Shown one piece after another: positions 22,091 through 33,935 of a DNA stretch of 64,000 nucleotides; the stretch's first letter is position 1; each line of letters begins with the position of its first letter. This stretch comes from Proteles cristata cristata (taxonomy: Eukaryota; Chordata; Mammalia; Carnivora; Hyaenidae), in contig JAESUZ010000432.1 of NCBI GenBank assembly GCA_017311185.1, forward strand, positions 744,001 through 808,000, read 5' to 3'. The translations under genes and the position numbers were made by a program. The notes under the pieces were generated by a model, which made no database searches, was not told where the DNA came from, and worked only from the letters and a program-made list of their open reading frames with translations.

Positions 22091-23330
22091 TAAAGAAGTG
22101 CTTCCAGCCAAGTTCATGGACACAGTCAGGTAGCAAGTCAGGTAGAGGTAGCATAACCTGAGATAGAACACACCTCTTTTGTTATGAATTTCAATTGTTT
22201 TGGTCTCCAATCCAAAGTTCTATGTGCTCTGCAGACACAACAAGTTACCTGTATCCGAAAGTTCAATGAAAGTGTTCTGAAAAAAAAAACAGTATTCTAT
22301 CCACTGGGAAGAATCTTGGCAATATACGCATTTAAATTCAAAAGTTTAATGTCACCCTTTGGATTGAGAGATACTGATGCCTTCGCGCAGTCACTCAGCC
22401 CCAGGCTACCCCAGTTCTTACAGATCTGCATATCATGGCAAGTTAGAGTTGGACACTGAACTGGTATTCCTTGAAACCCTATAGGGAAACCTCCATCCGG
22501 GGATTTGGAAAGTCATTCATCAATGTCAGGAACACAATTCCATGTGGATGTGCTTGCCTTCAAAACACTAAAGTCCCATCTGGCAAGAGCCTAATGAACA
22601 AAGGAAAGTTTTGTGTTTAATGAAGCAATTCCCTTTTGGTACATATTTTTTGACAGATATACCTTGGAGCCATTGTAGTTCTGGTGGCATTGCTACCTCT
22701 TCAAAAAGGCAATACCCTAAAACGAATGTATTCAAATGTTCAAACGTATACAAAACACTTAAATAAAATGTATACTGAAAGACAGAAATGCTCTTTTTTC
22801 CTTTGCTATTCTATGCAACGGGACTGACTTCCAGTCTGACATAACAGTTAAACTGAGGTGCAATTACCTAATTTGTCTTGATGCTATATGTTTTGGTAAG
22901 CTACTGCACTCGTGCTGGGGGGATAAAAAGACCCAGTGAAAAATAAGACATTTTAGAATCCTTAAGGACAATGGTATAAGACCCTGAATGTGTGCTGTGG
23001 TTTTATTTTTTTTTCCAGATTATTGTGCATATGTCTAATTCAAAGCACACAGAGTGAAAGACAATATGGGAAAGCACGAGAACAATAGGAGAAAAACTTT
23101 GGACAGACCCAATGGAAGGCAGGAGGCCACTGCAGGTGCAGCTTGTGTGATCATGAGGAAGAAAGTAGAAAGCTTCCTCACTGTGTGCACAGGGAAGAAA
23201 CAGAGGAGGCTTTTAAAAAGCAAAGTTTTAAACACTACCCATATTTACACTATTTACACAAGTGCTTGCTCTTCCTCCCTCCCTCTTACCGTCCCTCTCT
23301 TCCTTCCTTCCTTTTCTTTACTAGTATATC
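22091..23330. other. Unique sequence with a CT-rich tract
   Basis: No repeat family was identified, apart from a pyrimidine run of CTTCC/CCCT units at 23264-23318. Open frames at 22184-22459 (91 codons) and 23054-23398 (114 codons) show no domain; the second crosses the low-complexity tract. Confidence 0.5.
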
Positions 23331-23680
23331 ACTTTGGAATCGCTTTGGCTGCAAACAACAGAAAACCTAAATCAGGCTCAAACAGATACAACCCATGAAA
23401 AGACCAGATGATGCCGTCCAGGGTTTATGTCGCATTCAGCAGCACCATCGTGGGAAATCCCTTTGTTTTAACACCCTTAGTTAGCAGATGGCTTTCAGAC
23501 TCCTGATGATAAAATGGCTTTTTCTCCCCCTTACCATCAGAAGTGAGAAAGAAAGTACCTACCAGCTAAATTTGTCTGTGGTCCAGCAAGGAGGCACTGT
23601 CTCCTTTTTGTGAGAGACTAAGGTTGAAGAATACCAATATCACTGGCTGCATGGACTCTGGCTGAAAGAGGTATAAGTCA
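23331..23680. repeat. Possible ancient interspersed repeat, family unassigned
   Basis: TTTGGCTGCAAACAACAGAAAACC followed by a ...CAGATGGCTTTCAGACTCCTG... part reminds me of an old mammalian repeat. I cannot name it or set its ends, and a chance resemblance is possible. Confidence 0.3.
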
Positions 23681-24270
23681 TCTGAACTCAAGTGCACACT
23701 TTTCCAGCATTAGATTTTTTTTTTTCTTCAACAAAGATGGCTGCCGCCCACAGGGAACTGAGAATATCACCATAGCTAAAATCTAGTAGTTTGCCTTTAC
23801 CTGTATTTTCATATATTACCCTAAAAGGGCACAGTTTTTACTTGTTTACCAGTCACATTTGCTTCAGTTATATTTTCTATATTCTGTTGAATTATTTTTG
23901 AAAAGTATATTGTACTATGCCTTTCGTGTACTTACAACTCACAGATCAACACATTTGTTCGCAGTAACTCATTTTACAGTATTTACCGTGACAACTCATG
24001 TGATCTTCCAAGGACTAGCGGTTTCCACTTCTTTGTAAAAATACTTGGAAATTGTTAGACTGCTTATCTGCATGAGCTCCTTCACTGATCTTATAACTTC
24101 AGAAGCTAGATGTTTTTAATTCTCCAAGATCCTGAACTTGTTATTACTATCAAAATGCTGATAGACTAAAGATAAGCTTTATCGAAGTTTGGAGGAAGAT
24201 TTATAAAGAAGGAAATTGTTCTTAAAAATGAGTTTGCCTGGCATCTTTTTCTTTGTGTCTGAACAAACTT
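23681..24270. other. Unique sequence, nothing recognised
   Basis: AT-rich text with no repeat or coding signal that I can support. Confidence 0.5.
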
Positions 24271-24287
24271 TTAAAAAGCTATGTTTA

Positions 24288-24735
24288 GGATACCTGGGTG
24301 GCTCAGTCAGTTATACTTCCAACTTTGACTCAAGTCATAATCTTGGGGGTATCTGGGTGGCTCAGTTGGTCTAGTGTCCAACTTTGGGTCAGGTCATGAT
24401 CTCACAGTCTGTGGGTTCAAACCCTGCATCAGGCTCTGTGCTGACAGGTCAGAGCCTGGAGTCTACTTCACATTCTGTGTCTCCCTCTCTCTCTGCCCCT
24501 CCCCTGCTCACTCTCCGTCTATCTCTCAAAATAAAATAAAGACATTAAAAAAAAGTTTAAAAAAAAAAGTCATGATCTTGTAGTTTGTGAATTCAAGCCC
24601 CACATCAGGCTCTGTGCTGACAGCTCAGAGCCTAGTGCCTGCTTCAGATTCTATGTCTTCCTCTCTCTCTCTGCCCCCGCCCTTCAGCTCATGCACTACC
24701 TTTCTCTCTCTCGAATATAAATAAACACTAAAAAA
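24288..24735 (+). mobile_element. Older SINEC copy split by a second SINEC
   Basis: The first 57 bp (24288-24344) and the remainder (24580-24735) make one SINE once the inner copy is removed. The 17-bp sequence TTAAAAAGCTATGTTTA lies before (24271-24287) and after (24736-24752), a perfect target duplication for the outer element. The break falls in the tRNA-like part, directly after the AAGTCATAATCTT duplication. Confidence 0.95.
24345..24566 (+). mobile_element. Inner SINEC nested inside the SINEC at 24288
   Basis: Complete copy from GGGGGTATCTGGGTGGCTCAG to an A-rich tail. Its target duplication is AAGTCATAATCTT at 24332-24344 versus AAGTCATGATCTT at 24567-24579 (one mismatch). The target was itself the SINE's conserved GGTCATGATCT region. 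Confidence 0.95.
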
Positions 24736-24752
24736 TTAAAAAGCTATGTTTA

Positions 24753-25669
24753 ATATTGATACTTGTAACTTTTATTACATTTTAAAAATATCTGTAGATC
24801 ATTGTTTTAATTCTTCCCTGTTTTCCTAAGCTTACAGTCAGCTACTATTTATAATGTAGGTATTATTTATAAACAGGGTTTATTTTCATCATCAGGACAT
24901 TACCTATATGAATCACATGGAAGAAACTTTTTCTGAGAATTTATACATAGTATTCTATTTACTTTTATGAACGAAAATTCAAAAAAAAAATCCTGATATT
25001 TTGTAAAAATCTTGGGTATTTTGTGAACACAGTAATCCCTAAATTCAAGTACAATTAACTTAGACATTATCAAAACATGAGTGTATTTTTCACTTACTGG
25101 CTAGTTATTTTAGTGAAACAATTAGGACTAAATATTAAACATCATCCTTGTACCTGAATAAGATACACATTCAAACACGAAGGTATTTGTCACCTACTTT
25201 TTCCTCTTGCTGTCAACTCCCTAATGGCCCTAAATAATTTCATACCAAGAGCCCCATGAACACGCAGGTAAGAACAAGTGTTCAATGTTGCCAAATAAGC
25301 AAAGACTTTGAGAACAGTCACTCACACACAAAGTCAAATCTCATTTCCCCCCCCCCAAAGATTGTCCCTGCATGGCTCCAGAATCTCTACACACAAAAGG
25401 AAGCTTCTGGATGGTGACAGGCAGAGAGAGCCAATGCCACAAAGCCGAAGAAGTCTCCAGCACAGCCCAAGACCGGGCCAATGGCTGCCAGGCACAAAGT
25501 AGCCCCGAAGCAAAGACCTTCTGCCCATGGTTGAGCTACAGTGACTACGTTAGAACCGTAGCCCAGCACCTACCAACAGCAGTCTGACAAGTTTTGCCCA
25601 GCCCTGAAAAGGAGCACAGACCGCAAAACCCAAAACACCTCTCTGCATTCAAGAATCCACTTCCGTAGC
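24753..25669. other. Unique sequence with a poly-C run
   Basis: Mostly AT-rich. A run of ten C occurs at 25347-25356. The stretch 25380-25620 is GC-richer and open in several frames on both strands (60-71 codons), but none has a recognisable domain or flanking gene structure. Confidence 0.45.
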
Positions 25670-26552
25670 TGTGCTACTGTAATTTACAATAAGAAATATG
25701 TATTTAGTCTTTGTCCTGTTTCCAGAGCACAGCTCCTAAAACCATTGAATTTCTTAAGTAATAAATGCAATGGGAGAATTTTTGTTAAAATATTTGGTGT
25801 TTTGTGCTCAACTAGCTCCAAGCTCAGTAATAGTTTCGGAATGATAGAATGATGAAGGAGGGGGATAAAATGTCTTGGTACTTATAATAAACTCCTTTCA
25901 ACATATCCGAATTAATGATAATGGGTGATTTTTGGAAAGCACCTAAGGATAAAGGGTAGTGGCCAAGGGAGCCGACCAGGTGTTTAGAGGGTTGGAACTT
26001 TCAGCCTCCCCTTTAGCACTCCACCCATCACCCACCTGCAGGGAGGAGAGAGGGGCTGAAGATTGAGCTAATCACCAGCAGCCAATGATCTAAGCAGTCT
26101 GCCTATGTAATGCAGCCTCCACAAAAACCCAAAAGGAGACGGGGAGGTGCTGGGAGGGCGGTGCCCCTGGACATCGCAGTGAAGCCCTGTTCCCCATCCC
26201 CACACCTTGCTGTGTGCCTCTCTCCATCTAGCGGTTTCTAAATTATACCCTATTCTAGCAAGCTGGTAATCTATGAAGTAAATGGTTTTCCCGAGTCCTA
26301 TAAACTGTTATACCAAGGTAATCAAATCCAAGAAGGGGACTGTAGGAACCTCCAATTTACAGCCAGTCAGTCAGAAATACAGGTGGCAACATGGACTTGT
26401 ACTTGGTGTCTGAAGGGGGTTGGGGGTCACTCCCGTGCTATTGAGCCCTAACCTGCAGGTCCTACACTATCTCCAGGTAAATCCTGTCAGAACGGAATTG
26501 AACGGTAGGGCACCCAGCTGGTGTCACAGAACTGCGTGGTGTGGGAAAACTA
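25670..26552 (+). mobile_element. Ancient ERV-type LTR, family unassigned
   Basis: The left part (TGTGCTACTGTAATTTAC near 25670, AATATGTATTTAGTCTTTGTCCTG, CTTATAATAAACTCCTTTC) and the right part (AGTAAATGGTTTTCCCGAG, AGCCAGTCAGTCAGAAATAC, AGGGCACCCAGCTGGTGTC) appear in the order of a known old mammalian LTR that I recognise by text but cannot name with certainty. A polyadenylation-like AATAAA is present at 25886. No internal retroviral sequence is adjacent; both ends are approximate. Confidence 0.5.
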
Positions 26553-26930
26553 ATCTCCCTTCTGCACACTATTCCAAAAAATCTCAATCTTCTTGATGAG
26601 TGTGAGTTAACATAGGGAAGACACAGGGATGTGGTGTGGTGGACAGAACACAATGTGAGAGTCAAATTGACCTGAAATCAAATCCACACACTTTAATTCA
26701 CGATTCCTAATTTCTCCATGCCTCACAGATATAGGTGAGAAAAATAACAAAAACAATAATAAATAAAACAAAAAACAGACACAAAGACTGCCTTCCCAGA
26801 ACTTACGATCTAGCAGGTAAAGTTGACAGTGACTCTCCTAAGGTGATCTCAGCTTCAGAACCACTCAGGGGACAGTAGACGCAGCCCCTGAAGCAACCAA
26901 CCTGGCCAGAATATCAGAAAAGGAATCCCC

Positions 26931-27155
26931 GGGGCGCCTGGGTGGCTCAGTCGGTTAAGCGTCCGACTTTCGCTTAGGTCATGATCTCGCGGTTCGTGGG
27001 TTCGAGCCCCGCGTCGGGCTCTGTGCTGACTGCCAGCTCAGAGCCTGGAGCCTGTTTCAGAGTCTGTGACTCCCTCTCTCTCTGACCCTCCCCTGCTCAC
27101 GCTGTCTCTCTCTCTCTCTCTAGAAATAAATAAAAAAATATTTAAAAATAAATGG
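26931..27155 (+). mobile_element. First unit of a tandem SINEC dimer
   Basis: Near-consensus copy of the 'TTTCGCTTAGG' subfamily: GCGCCTGGGTGGCTCAG head, CTGACTGCCAGCTCAGAGCC, TCTAGAAATAAATAAAAAAATATT tail. GAAAAGGAATCCCC lies before it (26917-26930), but its partner lies after the second unit (27377-27390), so both units share one target duplication. Confidence 0.95.
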
Positions 27156-27376
27156 ATGGGCGCTGGGCTTAGTCGGTTAAGCGTCCGACTTTCGCTTAGG
27201 TCATGATCTCGCGGTTCGTGGGTTCGAGCCCCGCGTCGGGCTCTGTGCTGACTGCCAGCTCAGAGCCTGGAGCCTGTTTCAGTCTGTGACTCCCTCTCTC
27301 TCTGACCCTCCCCTGCTCACGCTGTCTCTCTCTCTCTCCTAGAAATAAATAAAACATTAAAAGAAATTAAAAAAAA
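27156..27376 (+). mobile_element. Second unit of a tandem SINEC dimer, head shortened
   Basis: The same subfamily follows head to tail, starting GGGCGCTGGGCTTAGTCGG, so about 7-8 bp of the CCTGGGTGGC head is missing. From GTTAAGCGTCCGACTTTCGC on, it is almost identical to the first unit, differing mainly in TTTCAGTCTG versus TTTCAGAGTCTG and in the tail. The loss falls in the A-box region, so this unit probably cannot be transcribed from its own promoter. Confidence 0.93.
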
Positions 27377-27539
27377 GAAAAGGAATCCCCAAGGCTCAAA
27401 AGGGAAAGGAAATGCATCGAGGAGAGAAACTCCCCATGCGCAGGGTCTTGGTCACAGGAGAACCGAACGTGCTCACCGAGAGTATGGCTGGGGTGGCAAG
27501 GCAACCACAGCAGGTGGGGATGGAGAAGCATGTGGTATT

Positions 27540-28090
27540 CAGTCAACAAGGACCATCAACCACGCCTGGACATTTCCCTGAGGACAATGGGAAGCCACTG
27601 AAAACATTAAACAAGTAAGTGGCATAATCAGAGTGGTTCTTACAGAAAGTTTACTGCCAACAACTAGAGAAATAAACTGGAGAAAAGAAACCTAGTAGCA
27701 GGCAGTCAGGCAGGGGCCACTTGGAATAACACAGGAGAACTAAGGTAACAGCCACGAGGGGCAGTGTGGTGACAAGGTGGGAGTTTAATGACTGAATTGG
27801 ATTTATGTCCCTGTGTGTCTTGGGGTAGGGGGGCCAGAAAAGGAAGGAGGAAGTAACCACGCAGGATGATGTTCTCTTACCCTATCACTGGATGGTGGGG
27901 CTAATCACCAAGCTGCGGAAAATCTCTGAAAGGAGCAGATTTGGAAGAAAGCACATAAAACTGCTATTTTGGTTTGGGATTTGTTGAGCATATCATCTAA
28001 GCAAAGGTGAACAGAGGCATTGAATATATTTGACCAGAGATCAGATGAGAGTTTGAGGCTAGAGATGTCTGTTTGGGGAATCTCCAGGGT
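27540..28090 (-). mobile_element. L2 LINE internal remnant, probable
   Basis: GACAATGGGAAGCCACTGAAAACATT, AAGTGGCATAATCAG and GAGTTTGAGGCTAGAGATGTC parallel the reverse complement of L2 ORF2, in which 'gggaagccattg...gtgacatgatcag...gatcactctggct' is familiar. It is decayed, and no reading frame survives. A similar block lies at 33100-33990. Confidence 0.5.
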
Positions 28091-28104
28091 AAGGTCATTG
28101 TCAA

Positions 28105-28225
28105 GGAGACTGAGAAGGGGGTTCGGAGCTCCTGGAGAACAGAGACCCCATCTGTTTCGTTCTCCTTCATGCTGTCAATGTCACTGAACAATGCCTGCCA
28201 CAAGATAGATATTTGTTCTGTGAAG
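28105..28225 (+). mobile_element. L2 LINE 3' end fragment
   Basis: GAACAGAGACCCCATCTG, AACAATGCCTGCCACAAGATAG and ATATTTGTTCTGTGAAG resemble the L2 3' terminal sequence in forward orientation. It is short and diverged. Confidence 0.5.
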
Positions 28226-28639
28226 TAGCTGATGGTGAGCAGACAGTATTGCAGCAGGAACTATTCTCAATAGCACCAGAAGTTATGTTTACCTGTGGAG
28301 GGTGAGTCTGCCCTTTGAAAGTAGGACACTTGTCATGACATCTCTTAGGTGGTAAAATGGCAGGACCAGCCCCAGCAAAGTCTACCCACAGTAGGCAGAG
28401 ATGAGTAAGAGGCCCAGAGGAGACAGGAAAACTTCCTCAGAAAGCTCATAGCTCCCTGCCCATCTTTTTCAACACCCAGTGATTCCCCACCTTATCCTTA
28501 TGAGTGTGATCAGTTCTTCACCTTTCTCTACAATTGATTAGAATTCACACTCTTTTAGTTCACCCCAGCCCAGCTCCCTCTCCAGGAATCACTCATCTCA
28601 CCCAGAACCCAGACTTCTCTAACTCTCAGGCTCCACCTA

Positions 28640-29045
28640 TGTTCTTTGGACTTACTATAAACTCTGTTTATTACTTATTTCTGGGTATTTGGTGTCTCTC
28701 CTGTTCAATCATGTAATAAGGTCCTGAAGACAAAGACCATTTAATGGTTTTGTTATGCCAATGCTTATAGCAATGCCTTGAAAATATCAAGCTTTTCGGG
28801 GAACCTGGGTGGCTCAGTCAGTTGAGCGTCTGACTTCTGATTTTGGCTCAGGTCATGATCTCACAGTTCATAATTTGAGCCCCATATCAGGCTCCACGCT
28901 GAGAGTGCAGAGCTTGATCGGGATTCTCTCTTTCCTTCTATCTGCCCCTCCCCAGCTCACGCTCTCTATCTATCTCAAAATATATAAATAAACATTTTAA
29001 AAAAGAAAGAAAATATTAAGCTTCCCATAAATGCTTGTTGGAGAA
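28640..29045 (+). mobile_element. Possible L2 3' end, split by a SINE
   Basis: AGACAAAGACCATTTAATGG and AATGCTTATAGCAATGCCTTG stand before the SINE at 28795-29008, and CCCATAAATGCTTGTTGGAGAATC after it. Joined, they resemble the L2 terminal 'cacagtgcctgg...aataaatgtttgttgaat'. The assignment is tentative because of divergence. Confidence 0.45.
28795..29008 (+). mobile_element. SINEC copy
   Basis: Head GGGGAACCTGGGTGGCTCAG, variant middle TCCACGCTGAGAGTGCAGAGC and tail AAATAAACATTTTAAAAAAG. The 15-bp duplication GAAAATATCAAGCTT (28780-28794) versus GAAAATATTAAGCTT (29009-29023) has one mismatch. Confidence 0.93.
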
Positions 29046-29191
29046 TCAGCTGCACTGTCCCCATGCTCACTGTGCACTATTCTGTTTGGTCACCCACAGA
29101 CAGAATATGACATGTGCCATGTTAGGCAAGTCAACGTGCTTACCTTTCTCATCAGCAAGGAATACCAGAGTTAAGAAATAAAAGCTAGGTT

Positions 29192-29402
29192 GGGGTGCCT
29201 GGGTGGCTCAGTCAGTTGAGCATCCAACTTTGACTCAGGTCATGATCTCACAGTTGCATGGGTTCTAGCCCTGCGTGGGGCTCTGTGCTGACAGCTCAGA
29301 GCCTGAAGCCTGTTTCAGAATCTGTGTGTGTCTCTCTCTCTGCCCCTCCCCCGCTCATGCTCACTCTCTTTCTCAAAAATAAACATTAAAAAGGAAAGAA
29401 AG
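29192..29402 (+). mobile_element. SINEC copy
   Basis: Head GGGGTGCCTGGGTGGCTCAG and tail CAAAAATAAACATTAAAAAGG. The flanks AAAGCTAGGTT and AAAACTAGGTT form an imperfect target duplication. The B-box region reads GCATGGGTTCTAGCCC. Confidence 0.93.
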
Positions 29403-31733
29403 AAAAACTAGGTTATTATTAGTAACACTTGAAGTGAAAAGTATATCGAGTAAACATATTGAAAATCCTAATTGTTTTTATAAGTGTGTTTCTAACACCA
29501 CTTGTTTTATTGTTTTATGACTCACCTATCTACAAAATTAAAGAAGCTGTTCCTGAATAAGAACACATTCAAGGGCAAAATGTTCTCTTTTCTTCCCAGG
29601 AGCCACGTGCCATGGCCCATCACTAGAGGTGAACGCTCTGCCTCTAGCGCCTGAGGTGCTCTGCTCCATTAGCTACAGAGTTGTCATAATATCCATATTA
29701 CCAAGTGCCCCCAGGCATGAATTATAAATCCTAGGACAGAGGGGAAAACTGAAGAACATTTTGGCTGGGGATGGAGTCCGGTTTCCTCTAAGAACACACT
29801 TCACACTTTTTTTGTTTTTTATGAGTGTAGACGGTAAATACTCAAACGTAACTAGCCAACAGGCAAATATGCAAATATAATTTAAAACATAGATCATCCT
29901 GTCATGTAGGATGATTTTATTGGATTTTTTTTAAATCCACTTCATCAAGTTTCCATGGGATACTGACCTTTTAAGTAATATTGGTACATATACTTCAGCT
30001 CAGTCAGTAACTAATGATGTTCCCTTAACTAAATCACTTCACACTCTGCACATCAGCTTTCTGTAAAAATAAGGATTGTCTACAATTATCTTCAATCTCT
30101 TGAAATTTGATACTTTGTGTGGATGTGTGGTAACTCTAACTTCATCACAATCAAATCAGTGCTTTACTAGTTAGTCCATTTCTCTCACATAGAAGAGCTC
30201 CAAGGTGATCAGCACTGAGCTCTCTTATCCCTACAGCCCAGGGTAGAGCTCTTGGTATCTTTGGGTTAAAATCTCTTAATGAGTGGAGTACCTATGCTTC
30301 TACCTCAGTTTAGTGAACTCAGAAAAATGGGATTCATTAAAATACCCCTATATCTGCCTCACCTCCCACTCTATACCTCTTTGCTCTCAGGAAAATGTCT
30401 TGTGACCAGGAAAAGGCAGGTGTGAGGAAGAGAAATAGAAAGTAAGGAAGACGGGTGTTCACACTGTCCTTAAGGCTTTGCTATTAATCATTGGGTCATT
30501 CTTTAGCTCAGTCTAGGTTATAAGATAACAGATTCATAGAACCTTAAACAATCCTTAAAACAGCATAAGGTTTAACTTCGGATAAACAAAACTGGAAATA
30601 ATTTACTAACTTTATGAATTTGGTATGGATTCTTCTAACAGTTTCATCACACTACCCTTTCAAAGAAAGTACCATGTAAAAAAAATAGTCAACTCTACTG
30701 GAAAGCTTGATTTAATTTGCCACCCTTTTAGAATATTTCATTTGAAATAACTTACAAAGCAATACTAGACATTAGACCCAGACAAGATTGCCTAAGTTTA
30801 CTGAACAATTTCAGCTCTCTTCCTATCGTTCAAGTAGGAGTCCATTACTATCATGAATGAGAGGATAACCGTTAGCCTTGCCTGGCCTTCCTGCATCCAA
30901 CAAAATTAGGTCCATCTTGAATGCAATGAGTGCATGAATCTAACTAGTCCATTCACACTTATAAAATGATCTCTATATAGTACTGGCTGAAAGAAGTATT
31001 TTCTATCAAGAAAGAAATGGTTCCTGAGGTGCTAGAAAACAAGCATAAAATAAGTACAGACTAGAAACAAGACATAGTTTGCCTAAGAATCCCAAATGTG
31101 TTAGGGTATTGCTTTTACCATAGAACATGGCACTTTGTTTTGTTTTTAATTCATGGATCATTTTACAACTGAACACACTAACACTGAACTGAGTATAAGC
31201 CATAAAAATGGTGCCAGCCTACTGGTATACAGTACCGGTCCATAAGATTTTTGTACCATATTCCACTACAACAGTAAACAGGTTAATATGAAACATCCTC
31301 AATAATGTATAATATCATAAAAATGTGTCTCTTCATGGCAATGCTAGCATTTAAAATTATCTGCTATTGCAGGATCACTTATAAAAATAGAAAAGCCAAG
31401 GATTCATTTGGGGAATATAAACAAAGAAGACAGAAAAGAAGATAAAAGTAAAATTTTGTTCCCTTACATTTTGTACACTTATTCTATTGCTTAAAATGCT
31501 TTTAATATTTTTAAACACTAAGTGCTTCTGCCAGATACATTATTAGCACAAATTCCAAATAGTAACTCAGCAAAAATCATGTATCTGCATCCTACCTTTG
31601 GATCAGAATAAGCCTTTCACTTATGACACATACAGCCATGTAAACTTCCCATAACTGCACAATTTGAAGCATAAGGATCCTCTGTAATCACTGATCTTAT
31701 ATTCTCATCTATAGTCTGTACATGTGGTAGGAC
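29403..31733. other. Longest early repeat-poor stretch, nothing recognised
   Basis: About 2.3 kb without a recognised mobile element, which is unusual for this window. Only short, domain-free frames occur (74 codons at 29673-29897, 65 codons at 31006-31203, both minus). No splice-bounded exon or promoter is evident. It may hold conserved non-coding sequence, but I see no specific motif cluster. Confidence 0.45.
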
Positions 31734-31909
31734 TTTTTTTTTTTTTTTATGTTAGAGAGGAAGAGAGCAGGGGAGGGGGGCAAAGAGAGAAAGCAAGAAT
31801 CCCAAGAAGGCTCCACACTCAGCGCCGAGCCTGATGCAGGGCTTGATCCCATGACCCAGGCCAAAATCACCAGCTGGATGCTCAACTGACTAAGCCACCC
31901 AGGCACCCC
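31734..31909 (-). mobile_element. SINEC copy, inverted, old
   Basis: A T run, then GTTAGAGAGGAAGAGAGCAGG, CAAGAAGGCTCCACACTCAGCGCCGAG, and head GCCACCCAGGCACCCC. It differs from the main felid form in the middle, suggesting an earlier carnivore SINEC lineage. No clean target duplication was seen. Confidence 0.9.
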
Positions 31910-33095
31910 AGTGATAGCACTAATTTTATGAACACCAAATAGTTAGATAATACACAGGAAAAGAAAAATACTAGTTTTCAAATACTATTTTGTCTTCCTT
32001 TTTTAATCCCTATCTATTTCCTGAAAAGAAAAAAAAAAGACGACGAGTATTTACAAAGGAAATATAGACTATAAACAAAACCAACTTCAAGATTTTAAAC
32101 AAACCTTCTCTATTTCTTTTTTCTTAAGTAGGTAGATTTGTGGCAAAGATCAAGTCTAATAAAACCTGTGATCGTACCACATACTCACCACCTGGCCCTG
32201 TAGAAAGCATTCCTCTCCAGCTATTTTACTGTAATACTAATGTATTTACAAGGAAGAAAGCTCAATTTGGTGCTACCCAACTGTTTTTCTAACCTAGCAC
32301 CCATTCATTTGTATGAAACCATAATTTAGTCACATTGACACTAAAAATCTTACTGATACAAGTTGCTGACATGTGGTTTTAGTCATTCTCTAGGTTGCTG
32401 CTAATCAAAGGCTATTTTCTCATATGTGTTTATTTTACAGGTAAGTTAAAAGTTGAAAATAATCTCACAAATTATCATTTAAGGCATGTGGAAAGCCTTA
32501 GAAATCACTTAACGTTGGAGAAATAAAATTTTCCACTAGGTAAGGAACAGCCCTATAAGTCCCAGTGGTGCCTCTGAGTAGACGTAGAAGGCAGTCCACT
32601 CCTTCAAAGGCTTTTACAGCCTCAGTGCTTAACCAAGAGCAGAGATAGTGAGTGATCACATGTATGTTATAAGCCAAAAGAAAAGGATCTCCAAAGCCAC
32701 CAAAAGGCAATTACCAAGAAAAATAGTTTCTCTTCAAAAATTTGTGATTTCATACATACATGTATCTGTGTATATTTTCCCGTTTACACCTTCTACATTT
32801 TATAATAACACCACACTCAATATTTGCAAAGCTTAGTATTTTTATCATTTTTATAGCAAATGTCCATTTATTTCTGCAACAAACATCGAATGTATGGCTA
32901 AACACTGGGCATTCTGATAAAGGAGAGAGCAAGAACATGATCCCCCAAATTCCCAACTTTCTTGCAACACACATAATGGTGGACAGGTACAGATAATAAG
33001 GAAGCAAATGAATAACTTTACAAGACAATATCTATCAGGCATTGAAAAGTGCTGGGAAGACACCTACATGGGGAAGACAATAATAATGATGGATC
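31910..33095. other. AT-rich unique sequence
   Basis: Overlapping short frames on both strands at 32498-33063 (62-92 codons) are mutual shadows without domain content. No repeat was recognised. Confidence 0.5.
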
Positions 33096-33450
33096 TGACA
33101 ACCATTGACCAGAGGTGGCCATTGATACTGACTGACTTCCAACAGGGGAGGTTGGGAGGGAGGTTGGGGGCAGATCAGAAGTATCTCACTAAGGCAATAT
33201 ATAGGAGTCCCTCTCGCAAAAAGGAGCCAGCATTTTGAAAATCAGAAGTTTGGGCCTTCCAAGCAGTGATTCAACAGTATGAGGCGAAGGACAAGTTAGG
33301 TCTTGGGAGAAGAGAGAAGAGCAGAGAGACAGGGGAGGAGTTGGGGGATGGGCAGGGCCAAATCAGACAGAGCTCCTGGACCATGAAGGCCGTCTGAATT
33401 CCACAGAAAGTTCCATAGGAAGGTGCTTGAGAGTTTTGGTGTTATCTTTT

Positions 33451-33680
33451 CTTTCTTTCTTTTTTTTTTTTTAATGTTTTTTATTTATATCTAGAAGAGA
33501 GAGAGAGACAGCGTGAGCAGGGGAGGATCAGAGAGAGAGGGAGTCACAGACTGAAACAGGCTCCAGGCTCCGAGCTGGCAGTCAGCACAGAGCCCGACGC
33601 GGGGCTTGAACCCACGAACCGCGAGATCATGACCTAAGAGAAAGTCGGACGCTTAACTGACTAAGCCACCCAGGCGCCCC
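33451..33680 (-). mobile_element. SINEC, 'TTTCGCTTAGG' subfamily, inserted in the tail of another SINEC
   Basis: Runs from the T-rich tail side to GCCACCCAGGCGCCCC. ATCTTTT is present before (33444-33450) and after (33681-33687), so it landed in the T-rich tail complement of the neighbouring minus-strand SINE. It has TTTCTCTTAGG in the diagnostic block (one change from sisters) and GGCAGTCAGCACAGAGCCCGACG. Confidence 0.93.
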
Positions 33681-33935
33681 ATCTTTTTTTTTTTTTTTTT
33701 AACATTTGTTTATTTTTCAGAAAGAAAGAGAGATAGAGAAGGAGAGAGAGCACGCGCCTGCACACACAGCATAAGTAGGGGAGGGGCAGAAAGAGAAGGA
33801 GACAGAATATCCAAAAGAGCTCTGTGCTGACAGCAGGGAGGCCAATTCAGTTCAGGGCTGGAACTCACAAACACTGAGATCATGACCTGAACCAAGGTCA
33901 GAGCTCAACCAATTGAACCATTCAGGCGCCCCTGC
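33681..33935 (-). mobile_element. Older SINEC hosting the insertion at 33451
   Basis: Ends with AACCATTCAGGCGCCCC. CTTGAGAGTTTT at 33426-33437 and again at 33936-33947 is a perfect 12-bp duplication that brackets both SINEs, showing that this one came first and the other entered its tail. It carries an unusual GCACGCGCCTGCACACACAGC insertion in the CT/GA-rich part. Confidence 0.92.
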
